From Ceratotherium simum simum (lineage: Eukaryota; Chordata; Mammalia; Perissodactyla; Rhinocerotidae), in assembly GCF_000283155.1 (NCBI RefSeq), contig NW_004454265.1, forward strand, positions 3,102,201 to 3,166,200: 64,000 nt of DNA. Reading direction: 5' to 3'. The position numbers were made by a program, and so were the translations under genes. Below, one piece after another: positions 1 through 10,914 of this stretch (the first letter of the stretch is position 1; each line of letters starts with the position of its first letter). The notes beneath the pieces are model-generated. The model did no database searches. It had not been told where the DNA came from and worked only from the letters and a program-made list of their open reading frames with translations.

Positions 1-959
1 TTCTGTTATTTTATATTGATGATTTATAAAAATGGAGTAATCTACTCTAATTTTAGAATCAACCTACATTTGTAAAACTGGGAGCCAGGAAAGTAATCAG
101 AACTAGTGATTATACCAGACAAAAAAGAATTCTTCTGGAGGCTGCATTCTCCTCTGGTTCTATGTGCACTGCCTGCTCTGGTTCCCAGGCCTTCCTTGTG
201 CATATTGAGGGCTCTGTAGGCTCCTTAGGACACTGGATAGAAAAAAAATAAGGAGGAGAAATGAACAGTTATTAGGTTTGATAAGTTTGTTCAAAAGAGA
301 AATTCAGATACTTAATATCTGGTTTTTTTTCTATCCATCTTAGCACTGCTGGGGTGAAAGCCCCATATCAGAAACTACCACAGAAGAATAAAACGGAGCA
401 CTGCCCTCAGGGAATTCCTATAGAGTGGCGGGGATACATCAAGTAGGCATGTGTCTAAATGATATACTGGACCAAGAGAATGGTCTTCTGCAATGGAGAG
501 GACAAAGCTGCCAGAAGGGCCCTGCCCCTGTCCCCCACAATGTATAGAAATGTCCCCAAATAACAACACATCTAACGGAAATAAAGAGCAGTGCTCCAAG
601 CAAGCAAAGGATATCTCGAGATTCCAGAAATGAAGAGAGAATTCAAGGCTAGAACAGTAGGTGGGAGTTGAAGCCAAAGTTCCAAGGAGGGGACTCTACC
701 ACAGGGCCAGGACTTTTAAGACTAATTTGACGTATATGTTGAGCATCTCCTGTGGGGAGGTTTTGAATGAGAGTTTGAGGAATAGAGCATCGAATTCAGA
801 GAGGAACACAGAGCAAAACAGCATGAGGAAAAGAACCACTGAAGGAGATGTGAGACGACTAGTAGTGAAATGGGCGATGGCACGGGCAGGACAGAGCAGC
901 CCTGGAACAAGGAGCTGCCACCAAAGGCGATGGGCGACGAAGTCTGAGGGGCTGCTGGG
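1..959. other. Unassigned non-coding sequence
   Basis: I recognise no repeat family, gene or RNA here. Open frames on both strands (about 100-121 codons, 375-1061) overlap one another, have no recognisable domain and look like chance frames. Confidence 0.5.
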
Positions 960-1300
960 TTTGACAGTTAGAAGCTTTGGTGATGCCTGGGAGAGTGGTT
1001 TCAGCGTGTTTGGTGAGGGGTAGAGTTCAACAGGGAATGGGCTGTGAAGGAGCAGAGGCACCTGAGGAGGAAGGGGAGGAGGAGGGGGGGGAAACAGGCA
1101 GAAGAATGACAGGGAAGCCGGACGGAATAAAGAGCTTCATTTGTCGGTGGTTGTTTTGTTGTTTTAGGATAAAGATGCTTTATATGCTTGCAGGCAAGAA
1201 GTCGTAGAGAGAGAGACATGGAAATGCAAATGGCAGTAATAGATGTAGCAAAAACCAGGAGGAGGCAGGAAAGATTAGACTCAAAAGTAGGTGGAGGAAT
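960..1300. repeat. Possible old LINE-type repeat, purine-rich
   Basis: Purine-rich text with phrases such as GGGCTGTGAAGGAG and GAGAGAGACATGG resembles the antisense 3' region of an old mammalian LINE. It is strongly diverged and the family is not certain. A short G-rich run lies near 1075-1092. Confidence 0.3.
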
Positions 1301-1454
1301 TAACACTGGGAAAGGGTAGGTAGAAGCAGTGACGTTTTCTTTAGCATTTCAAGATATCTCGTTCTCTTCGGGCATTACTGCTGCTGATGGGAAGTCTGCT
1401 ATCAGTCCGATGTCATTCCTTTGTAGGTCATCTACCTTTCTATTCCAGCAGTAT

Positions 1455-1984
1455 GTTAATTATCTGTTTTTGCATAACAAATTATTCTAAAACATCGTAG
1501 CTTAAAACAATAAACATTTGCTATCTCACACAGTCTCTGTGGGTCAGGAACCTAGGAGTAGCTTGGCTGAGTGGTTCCAACTCAGGGTCTCCATGAGGTA
1601 GTGATCAGTGTGTTAGCCAGGACTGAAGGCTCACCTGGGGCTGGGGGACCCCCCCTGCAAATGGCTTACTCTCATGCCTGGTAACTTAGTGCTGGTTGTT
1701 CGCAGGAAACATAGGAACGCCACACGGACTTCTTCATAGGCTACTCAAATGCCCTCACAACATGGCAGCTGGCCCCTCAGAGCAGGTGATCCAGGAGGGA
1801 GAACAACTGAGAGAGAACAAGGAGGAAGTCACATATCCTTCAATGACCTAGACTTGGAAGTCACACATCTTCATGTTACCACATTCTGTTTGTTAGAAGT
1901 GAGTCCCTAAGTAGAGCCCACACTCAAGGGGTAGGAATTGGGCTCTACCTTTTGAGGAGAGGACTGTCAAAGAATTTGTGGACA
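1455..1984. repeat. Old LTR-like mammalian interspersed repeat, interrupted by an ERE
   Basis: The stretch reads through a familiar mammalian repeat: TAGCTTAAAACAATAAACAT, then CTGTGGGTCAGGAACCTAGG, CATGGCAGCTGGCCCCTCAG, AAGTCACACATCTTCATG, GCCCACACTCAAGGGG and finally CAAAGAATTTGTGGACAT, where the poly(T) of a minus-strand SINE begins. I believe it is an ERVL/MaLR-type solo LTR, but the exact family is from memory and uncertain. It has no coding capacity. Confidence 0.5.
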
Positions 1985-2219
1985 TCTTTTTTTTTCGTGG
2001 GGAAGATCAGCCTCAAGCTTACATCCATGCCAATCCTCCTCTTTTTGCTGAGGAAAACTGGCCCTGAGCTAACATCTGTGCCCATCTTCCTCCACTTTAT
2101 GTGGGACGCCACCACAGCATGGCCTGACAAGCCGTGCATCGGTGCGCGCCCGGGATCTGAACCTGGGCCGCCAGCAGCGGAGCACGCACACTTAACCACT
2201 ATGCCACGGGGCCAGCCCC
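1985..2219 (-). mobile_element. ERE SINE (equine tRNA-derived)
   Basis: On the minus strand this begins with GGGGCTGGCCCCGTGGCAT, a tRNA-like head with a B-box-like GGTTCAGATCC near 2156-2166. It continues with the GTCCCACATAAAGTGGAGGA and GATGTTAGCTCAGGGCC modules and ends in an A-rich tail seen as poly(T) at about 1987-1995. ERE SINEs are RNA polymerase III transcripts mobilised by L1 machinery. Target-site duplications are not clear; the element lies at the end of the LTR-like repeat to its left. Confidence 0.93.
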
Positions 2220-2382
2220 ATATTGGAGACGATTGATACACTTAGACGATCTGAGATTCAGCAGGTGTGAAATAATGAAGTATATACATACTATGTCATG
2301 TTGTTCTGGTAAACATGCCTGAGAAGTTCTGTATAATTCTGAGCATATCATCACCAGATTGTATCTGCTGTGGCATCTAAGA

Positions 2383-3010
2383 CAGCAAAGTATTCCCCCC
2401 TTATCCACAGGCGGTTCCTTCCAAGACCCCCAGTGGATGCCTGAAACCACGGATAGTACCAAACCCTACATGTACTATATTTTTTCCTATACATACATAC
2501 CTATGATAAAGTTTAATTTATAAATTAGACACAGTAAGAGATTAACAATAATAACTAATAATAAAATAGAACAATTATAACAATTTACTATAATAAAAAT
2601 TATGTGAATGTGGTCTCTCTCAAAATATCTTATTGTGCTGTACTACTCACCCTTCTTCTAGTGATGATGTGAGATGATACAATGGCTATGTGATGAGATG
2701 AAGTGAGGAGAATGATGTAGGCGTTGTGACATAGCGTTACGCTACTTTTGACCATATGTTGATATGCCAGAAGGAGGATCATCGAGCCATGATGATGTAG
2801 ATGGTTGGGGATCCAACCAAGGGATGATTCACATCCAGGGCAGGATGGACCAGGACAGCACAAGATTTCATCACACTACTCAGAATGGCATGCAATTTAA
2901 AACAAATTGTTTATTTCTGTAATTTTTCATTTAATATTTTTGGACCCCAGTTGACCGAAGGTGACTGAAACGGTAGAAAGCAAAACTGCAGAGAAGGGGG
3001 AGCCTGCTGT
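2383..3010. mobile_element. Tigger/MER44-like DNA transposon (non-autonomous, TcMar)
   Basis: The ends are inverted copies of a CAGCARR...CCCCCTT type terminus: CAGCAAAGTATTCCCCCCTT at the left and AGAAGGGGGAGCCTGCTG at the right. Internal text such as GATGCCTGAAACCACGGATA, GATAAAGTTTAATTTATAAA and the TTTTGGACC...GTTGACCGAAGGTGACTGAAA end is typical of pogo/Tigger-derived mammalian elements. The flanking TA expected of this superfamily has decayed and no transposase remains. The superfamily is fairly sure; the subfamily is uncertain. Confidence 0.8.
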
Positions 3011-3811
3011 TCAGTGCTTATGTTGGTAACGGCACGGGTGACAGGTGAGTGAGCGGATGTGACCACGGCTCCATTTGCTACATCACTTCCTTGCAGTTCT
3101 CCTCGGTGAGTGCTCTTTCTTATAGTATATCACAGGAGAAACAATACTGTTAGTCACAGTTTCTATAAGTTCTGACCTCCCTTGTCCAACTGGTCAGAGC
3201 AGGGCAGCTCTTGTGTGTGTGGAAAGAGCCGGATTCGAGGTAGAGCTTCTAACACAGACACACTAAGAAGAGAGGAATCTGCCCCCAGTTTTGTTTCCAT
3301 TTTCCTTTGGTGAGCTTGGAAGGAAGAGGGAATTAATGAGGCTCATTGTGTATGCAAGGGTGGGCACAGTTTGTGTTGAGCTCATTCTGGAAGAAGCTGA
3401 AAAAGCATATCTGGCACAGCTAAGTAATTAGACTTCACATTTCTCGAATTTTGTAAGGAAAAAATGTCTTTAGTGGAAACTGTCTTTAAACTCATTTTCC
3501 ACAGACAGGGAAGACTTTCTTAGCCCAATCCCAGGCTTGGTCCTTTGTTGACCACATTCACAATAGAGGCAGAAATCGTGGTAGTCACGGTTTCAGAAAT
3601 TGTATGCTCTGCAAGAGAGGGCTGACTGCCTGAGGAAGAACATGGCCAGAGCGATCTATGTTCTTGGATAGAACTAAAGTCCAGCAACATGTGTGTGCTG
3701 ATCAAATGCAGGAACCAGGACAGTAATGAAATCATCTATTTCCATTCTTCTCAAATGATTGGAAATACCTAGAAAAACCGAGCACATGTTCCTTATACTG
3801 GCTAATACCTG
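3011..3811. other. Unassigned non-coding sequence
   Basis: Unique-looking sequence with no repeat family or gene that I can support. A 71-codon minus-strand frame at 3520-3735 has no recognisable domain. Confidence 0.5.
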
Positions 3812-4050
3812 GCCTCTGGAGCCACACAGCCTGGATTCTCTTCTGGCTCTGCTACTTACTATCTCCGTAAATTAACTTCAACTTTCTCTGTGTCAGTTTC
3901 TCCATCTGTAAACTGGGGGACATAACAGTCCTTACCTCAGTACCTTGCTGCTGCGAAGAAGAAATAAATATGTGTATGTCACAGAAAACAGTGACTAATG
4001 CGTTATAAGCACTGTAAAGGTTAGCTATTTTTATGATTATTGTTAATTAT
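3812..4050 (+). repeat. MIR SINE
   Basis: The MIR core is readable in order: CTGGAGCCACACAGCCTGG, GGCTCTGCTACTTACTA, TTTCTCCATCTGTAAACTGG, then the degenerate TTATAAGCACTGTAAAGG tail. MIR is an ancient tRNA-derived SINE shared by all mammals. Confidence 0.85.
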
Positions 4051-4254
4051 TACCAAGAATACTGTCATGTACAGAGTAGGTGGTAAATAAATATTTGCTA
4101 TTTGAGCTAAACACCAAGACTGAAAATGATAGCAGAGCCTGTAGGAGAGGTTACCGCTTCGTCTCCACTGTGCTCCCCCTTACAGCATGAGTTACTCCAC
4201 TCCCCATGCCGACAGTTATAGCCCCTCTCCTCTGTGACAGTACTTCTCACATGC

Positions 4255-4405
4255 ATTATGCTTGTGTGTCCATATCTGCCTCCCCCACTTGCACTGCGGG
4301 CATATTACCGGGAGAGTGCACGCCTTATTTATCTCTTTATCACTAGCTTTTATCTTCGTGCCTGGCACACAAGACTAGTGCACAGTGAATATTGGTGGAG
4401 AATGT
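4255..4405 (+). repeat. L2 LINE 3' end
   Basis: Contains the L2 3'-terminal pattern in diverged form: a CTCCCCCACTTG...GGGC stretch, TTATTTATCTCTTTATC and GTGCCTGGCACAC. Confidence 0.5.
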
Positions 4406-4414
4406 GATTGATTA

Positions 4415-4560
4415 ATTCATTAAAATTAATCAGCAAATATTTATTAAGCACCTAGTATATGCCAGGCACTTTGCTAGGTATGGAAAACAGCAGTGACCGA
4501 GACAGACACTGTCCTTGCTCTAATGGAGTGACGATCTAGTGGAGCTGTTCCTGAATCCTG
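4415..4560 (-). repeat. L2 LINE 3' end, antisense
   Basis: Antisense L2 terminus: AATATTTATTAAGCACCTAG, TGCCAGGCACTTTGCTAGG, then CAGCAGTGACCGAGACAGAC and CTTGCTCTAATGGAGTGACG. It sits head to head with the sense L2 piece to its left. Confidence 0.6.
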
Positions 4561-4624
4561 GATCCCTCCAAGGCGCTGAGAGAGGGGACGGGAAGGCTGA
4601 TTCCTGCTCCACATCAGTCAGCAT

Positions 4625-4990
4625 GCATTGGACTGCAGATATCGGGAAACCCAGCTAACAGTGGCTTAAACCTTAAGGACACATACTGTTCAAGAAACAA
4701 AAGTCTAGAGTTAGATGGTTCTGGAGGTGGTTCATTAGATTCCTGAGGTCATGGTGATAGGTTAGTGTATAAGCAATGCTACTGGTCTTCCCCTCTCGGT
4801 AGCAAGATGGCTACCAAAGCTCCAGGTATCATATCCTCACCCATCATCTCCAAAGGCAGGAAGCAGGAGGGGTTTCCACGCATCTCTCTCCTTTTAACAG
4901 GGAAGAGTACCTTTCCCTAAACCTCTCCAGCAGATCTTCCGTTACATATCATTGTCCCACGGGTGACACAGCATCCCTACCTTCAAGAGA
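4625..4990. repeat. Old unclassified interspersed repeat
   Basis: Phrases such as CCCAGCTAACAGTGGCTTAA, TAGCAAGATGGCTACCAAAG and CTCCAGGTATCATATCCTCA resemble a mammal-wide repeat that I know in outline but cannot name. A related piece seems to occur at 44950-45130. Confidence 0.4.
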
Positions 4991-5174
4991 GGCTGCGAAA
5001 TTCTGGCTTGTACAGCTTCTGAAAGGAGAAGTGGCAGAGGAAAGGGAGATTGGGAATGGCCTTTCAGGGGTCAACCAACAGTGTCTGCTGCTCTTTGGCT
5101 TCCCCTGCTCTTCTCCTTTCCCTTGACCTTGAGAAGAAAGTGTGAGCAGATGTTGTTTGATACTCTTTACCCCA

Positions 5175-5255
5175 ACCCCATTCTGCCCTCCACCTGTAAA
5201 ATGAGGAGATAGAGTAGATGGTCCTTAAGGCTTCATCCAGCTTTGCTTTTCTAGA
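5175..5255 (+). repeat. MIR3-like fragment
   Basis: CACCTGTAAAATGAGGAGAT followed by GATGGTCCTTAAGGCTTCAT and CCAGCTTTGC matches the 3' part of a MIR3-type SINE. Confidence 0.35.
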
Positions 5256-5344
5256 GTCAATTAATCCATGACCACGGATGGCAACCAGCTTGCACTTCTG
5301 TGTGTAATTACTATGTGCCGGGTACCATGCACACTTTGCTGCAT

Positions 5345-5510
5345 TAGAACAAAATATTTGGAGTCAAATGTCTGGGTTCTAGTTGTAGCTTTGGATTTTG
5401 GCAAGTCACGTGTCTTCTCCAAGCTTCAGAGTTCTCATCATTTAAATAGAGGTAATTGTGCCCAGCAAGGTTGCTTTAAGGGTTAAATGAGATATTCAGT
5501 GTAATTTGCA
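5345..5510 (+). repeat. MIR SINE fragment
   Basis: Diverged MIR core: GGAGTCAAATGTCTGGGTTC, TTGGCAAGTCACGTGTCTTC, CTCATCATTTAAATAGAGGT and GGGTTAAATGAGATATTC. Confidence 0.55.
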
Positions 5511-5577
5511 TTTTACTTGTTTATAGTCTGCCAAGTTTCACAGAGGGTTTGAGGTGGATGCTCTTTGTCAGCTGCTG

Positions 5578-5593
5578 TTATTATAACCTCTTT
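5578..5593. repeat. Left target-site duplication of the inverted L1
   Basis: TTATTATAACCTCTTT here is matched by ATTATTACCTCTTT at 6644-6657, immediately outside the composite L1. Confidence 0.75.
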
Positions 5594-6643
5594 TTTTTAA
5601 AACAGCTTTTTTGAGGTATAATTGATATACAATTAACTCTACATATTTATGTGCACAATTTGACACCCACGATACCATCAACACAATCAAGATAATACAC
5701 AAATCCAACACCTCCCAGAGTTTCCCTACATCTCTCTTGTTTTTCCCCTATGCTAAGAACACTTATCACGAGACCTACTCTCTTAACAAATTTTGAAGTG
5801 TACAATACCGTACTGTTAACTGTAGGCACTATGTTGTACAGCAGATCTCTAGAACTTACTCATCTAACGTAATTAAAACTTCATACCCATTGAATAACAA
5901 CTTCCCATTTCTCCCACCCCCCAGCCCCTGGCAACCACCAATCTACTCTCTGTTTCTGTGAGTTGACTGTTGTAGATTCCACGTAGAAGTGGAATCATGC
6001 AGTACTTGTCCTTCTGTGACTGGCGCATTTCACTTATCCACGCCCTCCAAGTTTTTCCATGCTGTTGCAAATGGCAAGATTTCCTTCTTTTTTAAAGCTG
6101 AATAATATTCCATTGTATGTATCCACCACATTTTCTTTATTCTTTTATCTGATGATGGAACTCCTACAACTCAATAGCAAAAAAACAAATAACTTGATTA
6201 AAAACTGGATAAAGGACTTGAATAGACATTTCTTCAAAGAAGACATACGAATGGCCAACAGGTATGTGAAAAGATGCTCCACATCATTAATTATCAGGGA
6301 AATGCAAATCAAAACTATGAGATATCACCTCACATCTATTAGGAGGGCTATTATTAGATAAAAAAAAGATAAGTGTTGGCAAGGTTGCGGAGAAAAGGGA
6401 ACACTTGTACACTGTTGTTGAGAATGCAAATTGGTACAGCCACTATGGAAAACAGTATGGAGGTTCCTTAAAAAATTAAAAATAGAACTACCATATGATC
6501 CAGCAATCCCACTCTGGGTGTATATCCAAAAGAATTGAAATCAGGATCTCAAAGAGATATCTGCATTCCATGTTCATTGCAGCACTATTCACAATAGCCA
6601 AGATATGGAATTAACCTAAGTGTCCATTGACAGAGGAATGGAT
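5594..6643 (-). mobile_element. L1 LINE, 5'-truncated with 5' inversion (twin priming)
   Basis: The left part (5594-6158) is antisense L1 3' sequence: poly(T), TTTTTTGAGGTATAATTGAT, CCCTGGCAACCACCAATCTA, and AATAATATTCCATTGTATGT at its right edge. The right part (6159-6643) is sense L1 ORF2 sequence from GAACTCCTACAACTCAATAG to CCATTGACAGAGGAATGGAT. The two halves are consecutive segments of one L1 read in opposite directions. They meet with a short shared stretch (CCATTGACAGAGGAATGGAT at the right end; CCATCATCAGATAAAAGAAT on the minus strand at the junction). A matching duplication at 5578-5593 and 6644-6657 encloses the pair, so this is one insertion event in which the 5' half was inverted. 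Orientation is minus, judged from the 3' end. Confidence 0.9.
6159..6360 (+). pseudogene. L1 ORF2 C-terminal-region remnant
   Basis: About 67 codons read as L1 ORF2 protein downstream of the reverse transcriptase domain. Recognisable pieces are [20 protein letters not shown] and [20 protein letters not shown]. The frame then closes, and the L1 nucleotide sequence continues without a useful frame to 6643. It is the inverted 5' half of the surrounding L1, has no start or promoter of its own, and is not expected to be expressed. Confidence 0.85.
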
Positions 6644-6657
6644 ATTATTACCTCTTT

Positions 6658-7547
6658 ACACAACTCTGCTATCAAAACAATCATATCAAAGCAACAGAAC
6701 ACTCAAAACCAGCCCCCAAATATTTCCCCCAGCTAGTCCACCTGGGGAACATTGAGATCGTTACCATCACAGTAGTCGGTTTTCTGACTCCAGTGCCAGC
6801 AGGTGAGCTCTCATTGTGGTGTGGCCCCTTGGACTTCTGGGATCTTCAGGATGATTAAAAGCAAACTGAGAAAGGCAGGAGAGGAACTTTGCCTCAGGCG
6901 CCTCGCAATTTCAGGTTCATTCATAGCAGAAGGCACATTATTTCAGACAGTATGCATGTAAATGTAGTCTTGATCTTGCTAAATATTTGAAACATGCTAA
7001 TAGGAAGGTAGTGTTCAGTTGTGCTCAGGGAAATGCCACACTTTTCATGATGTTCTCCCTCTAGACCCCAGACCAAGGGTGTGCCACACCTCACACTAAG
7101 CAGGTGTAAGTTTCTCCCACACTAGGCTTAAATCCTTAGAGATATTTGAGGAGAGGTGGGGGTGTAACAATTTCCTAAAATCCAACTCAATTTCTTTAAG
7201 AGTCAAGCTTATTGAATCATATCACCCAGCAGGAGATGCAGATAGCCAGGCCAAACAGAAGAGGAGCAGATTAGTCTTGTCTGCATGACAAGAACCTCCT
7301 GAGTGTGTGTCTGAACTGATGGGATCCGACAGCCCAGCCTGAAGCTTCAGCTGGAAAATGATAGAGAACCAAAAGCTGCTAAAAATGCTCGACAGCTGTG
7401 GTCACCTAAAGTAACCCCGAAACATTATAAATGATTTAATCAGCACTGGTATCAAAATAATGGTGATGGAATTTTCCACACATCCATGCACATTCTCAAA
7501 CATAATTTCTTTATGTTTTCCCAGTCTTTCAAGATAAACTGTGCACG
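6658..7547. other. Unassigned non-coding sequence
   Basis: No gene, RNA or repeat family recognised. Composition is ordinary for mammalian intergenic DNA. Confidence 0.5.
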
Positions 7548-7730
7548 TAGAGTAGTAGTGTAGGCTTTGCGGTCAGGCTGACCTGAGCTTGGATCCCTTC
7601 AGCACGCACTCACCGAGAGCTATTTACTTCTTTGCCCCTCAGTTTTCTCATCTGCAAAATGAGAAGAATGCCTGCCACACCAGGTTTTCCTGAGGATTAA
7701 GAGAAATGCCCCCTAGACAGAGGCGAGCAG
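7548..7730 (+). repeat. MIR SINE
   Basis: GGTCAGGCTGACCTGAGCTT, CTCAGTTTTCTCATCTGCAA and CCTGAGGATTAAGAGAAATG follow the MIR order. Confidence 0.7.
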
Positions 7731-8254
7731 AGACTCTGCCTCAACAGCAAGTGATCATAACAGTTCCCTTCCTGTCCCTTTTCTCTGGGACTAGAGTACC
7801 TTTTCTTGGCTGTGCTCACTTTCTTTTTCCAAATATTAATGGCTAAAATAATTAACTTGGGGAAAGGCTAATGAACACTCCAGTTATTTTATTGGACCTT
7901 AAACTTGGAGGGTAAAGTCTATTTTGACCACATTATGGAAGATAAAGAATGGTTGGAACACAAGGTTACCTGAAAGGTATTTGCAAAGGGAATTACATAC
8001 TGAGAGGGCAAGTGGCACTTTCATTATATGAGCAGTAAAAGCCTACGTGCCACGTACAATGGAATGAGGTTTTCTTGGCCTGGATGTCAGTTTTGCTCCT
8101 GGTCAGTGCGTATGACACGTGCCAGGAGTCTATCTTTCACGGGGCCATCCATCTCTAGGGTCCTTTACCTGTCATGTAGACAGTTCTAAGGAACTATCAT
8201 ATAAAATGACCCACAGTCAGCATGACCAACTCCTACCAATTCTTAGCCTTGAAT

Positions 8255-8835
8255 TATAGATACCCAATTTCGGTTGCTTGATTGGTAAAAGAAATATCGT
8301 TCATCCTTTCTACTCCTATCTCCTGTGGCCCTTTGCTAAGTCCATACCATAATTTACGAGACTCCCTATTGTCTTACAAACAAAATCCAAGCTCCTTGGT
8401 AGATGAGGTCTTCCTCTGGCAAGTCCTTGCTCTTCTCTGGAGCCATCTTCACTGACACCCCAGATACCCGATAGCTTCCAGTCACACCAACTATTTTAAG
8501 AGTCCTAAGAATGCTGTGTTCTCTCTCATCTGCATGCCTTTGAAAATGTTCTACCTTTAGCCAGAGTTGGCCTTTCCTGCTTTGTCTATCTGTCTACGTC
8601 CTCCTGTGATCATCCTCAAATACATAAAGCTTCCTCCTCTAGGATTCTTTCCTGTCTTCTTCTTTATTGTCATGTTGTTCTGGCCTATGGCTGCCTTAGG
8701 ACTTATTCTGTGAATTACAGATTTTCATTTCACTCTAGACTCTCAGGTCCTTAGTTCCAGGAACTGTGACTCTAATCCTTTATCTTCTCTCCTTGGTTTG
8801 GTGCCCGGCCTTTGGCAGACTGTCAGTAAATGTGA
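8255..8835 (+). repeat. L2 LINE 3' region
   Basis: A pyrimidine-rich stretch follows the L2 3' region: CTTACAAACAAAATCCAAGC, TTTTGGCCTTTCCTGC-like text, CTTTATTGTCATGTTGTTCT, GACTCTCAGGTCCTTAGTTC and a terminal TTGGTGCCCGGCCTTTGGCA...CAGTAAATGTGAA. It is old and diverged but in consistent order. Confidence 0.65.
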
Positions 8836-9099
8836 AAGGAAGGAAAGAAAGAGTGAAGAAGGAACATTAATCCCCATTTGTCTTTCAAAAGTCTATTTCC
8901 TGTGAAGGGAATCCAAAGTCATTCTCTTGCCCACCTTAGCTAAAGGGCAATAAGCCTGAATTCTTGCTCAAAGAAAACCCTGCAGTGGGGAATATTTTGG
9001 ATACTAAAGTTAGTTTTATAAGACAGGGTCTATGTTTAAAGATGAGACCAAGTTTCTGATATTGGAATCATGGAATCTCTGAGAAAGATACTAGTGAGA

Positions 9100-9330
9100 A
9101 GTAATATAACATAGGCATTAAGAGCACCCATCATGGAGCCCAACTGCCTTGGTTCAAATCCCAGCTTGGCCACTTACAAGTTTTATGAACTTGGGCAAGT
9201 TGCTTAAGAGCTCAGTTTCTCCAACTATAAAATGGGGATAATAATAGTACTTCATAGGGTTGTTGTGAGGATCAAATGACTTGATGTATGTAAAGTGCTT
9301 AGAAAAGAGCCTATGGTAAGGACTGTTTAA
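9100..9330 (+). repeat. MIR SINE, near full length
   Basis: One of the best-preserved MIRs in the window: GGCATTAAGAGCACCCATCA, TTGGTTCAAATCCCAGCTTG, GAACTTGGGCAAGTTGCTTA, ATAAAATGGGGATAATAATA, TAGGGTTGTTGTGAGGATCA and GTAAAGTGCTTAGAAAAGAG appear in order. Confidence 0.92.
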
Positions 9331-10662
9331 GGGTTTGTTCTCATTCGCAATTGTCTAGTCCAGGATTTTCCCAAATATTTAGCTGCAGTCTCTTATTTCC
9401 CACAATCTTACATGGAAGCCCATATACGAAACATAGAAATGCAGAACTGTCTTGCTGAGATGGGGGAGGGCCGGAGTGAAGGCCAGAGCTCCCCCTACCT
9501 ACTCTGGAGGGGTCGTTTGGAACCATAGGGCTATAGCAGCCTACTTGAGAAACTCTGATCACATCCAAAGCCCCTCATTTTCTAGAAGGAGGATTGAGAC
9601 CCAGCCTTGGCTCAAATGGCCCAAGGCCCCACAGGAGCACTCCACTGAGCAAGAGGGACCCTCTTGGGGCCCAGGTCACCTGGTCCTCAACCCAGGGCTC
9701 TTTCCTTCCACCTTGGGGCCCCCAAAGGACTCAGAATCAGGACAGAAGGAGCTGGGTTCCACTCCTCTTCTGCAGTCATTTCTGAGTGGCCCCTTAAAAA
9801 TGTTGCTTGATGATGTGTCTGCACCCCCTCGTCTTCTGCCCAGGGAGAATGTCCAAGATTCATATCTTAGAGTCTGAAGAAAGGGAGACAACAAATGAAG
9901 ATATGCTTTTATTGTGTGATTTGCCCTGCCCTTTTTGGTAAAATTAGAACTAGAATTTAGTCTTTCTTTCTTTTGCCAAATATCTTAAGAATTTCCTTGC
10001 CCTTAATTCATCACCAAGCATATTTTCACTCCTAATTTGCTATCATGTGAGTACTCATGTTGTCCCAAAACAGACAGGCTATGGCCATACTAGCTACATC
10101 TACACTGTGTGATTAAATCAGAAATTTTATCTTGTTATATAAATAGACATGTGCAAACCAACCCAGCCCTGCCTGTAGTCCCCGTTGCTCACTTGGTTGA
10201 CTCAGCAGAGATGTTCTAAGCAGGTTAGCATCCTCACTCAACTCAGCAGCTCCTTTACTAGCAACTGAAGTCCACTTTGATGGGGAAAATAACACCTCTT
10301 TGTTTCCTGGAGCACAGCCCTCTGACCTGGTAGCACACTGTAGAGCTGTATAGGCTATTTTCTCAAGAGACAAGAGAGTTGTTTTATATGGCTGGGTCCA
10401 GAGATCCATAATCACCATGGTTGTAGGGTAGGTGCTTCCAGCTTTCTTGTTACATACGAGATCATGTGGAGCAGTCACAGAAAACCAGTCTTTCCCGTTA
10501 GTAGTTTGTTTTGCTAGACTCTGACCAAAAGAGAGGCCTTGGTGTGCATGTTTATAATTCTTTGGAATACATGCTTCTCATTACCCTTAAATGACTCTAC
10601 ATGTTTCACTTGTGGATTATTTGTTTTTCTCAGGATGCTAGAGGAAGCTTGAACCTGTTCAG
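9331..10662. other. Unassigned non-coding sequence with a GC-richer patch at about 9450-9850
   Basis: The patch carries a 141-codon plus frame (9452-9877) and overlapping frames on both strands. None shows a domain, a Kozak-quality start or clear splice sites, so I do not call a gene. The rest is unremarkable. Confidence 0.5.
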
Positions 10663-10890
10663 TTATTCTTTCAACAAACATTTATTGAGTACCTGATGGT
10701 GCTGACTACCGTCTCCAGGCCGTATTTTACCTTCACAACCAGCCTCTGAAGTCGGTACTGTTATCCCCATTTTATAAGTGAGTCAACTTGGAAAGCTCCA
10801 GTAACTTACTCAAAGCCAAGCAGCTAGTCGGGGGCAGGACTGGGATTTGATCCCAGGTATGCAAGACTCCAAGCCGGCACACTAAACCAA
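10663..10890 (-). repeat. MIR SINE, antisense
   Basis: CAACAAACATTTATTGAGTA, TTATCCCCATTTTATAAGTG, AGTAACTTACTCAAAGCCAA and GGGATTTGATCCCAGGTATG are the MIR core read on the opposite strand. Confidence 0.8.
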
Positions 10891-10914
10891 CGCACGGTAT
10901 CCCTCAGGGCTTAC

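Noticed and set aside
1455..1984. Complete endogenous retrovirus
   Set aside because: Only a single LTR-like repeat is seen; there are no gag, pol or env remnants and no second LTR nearby.
6159..6643. Separate plus-strand L1 insertion next to a minus-strand L1
   Set aside because: The two halves abut in L1 coordinates and share one outer target-site duplication, which fits a single twin-primed insertion better.
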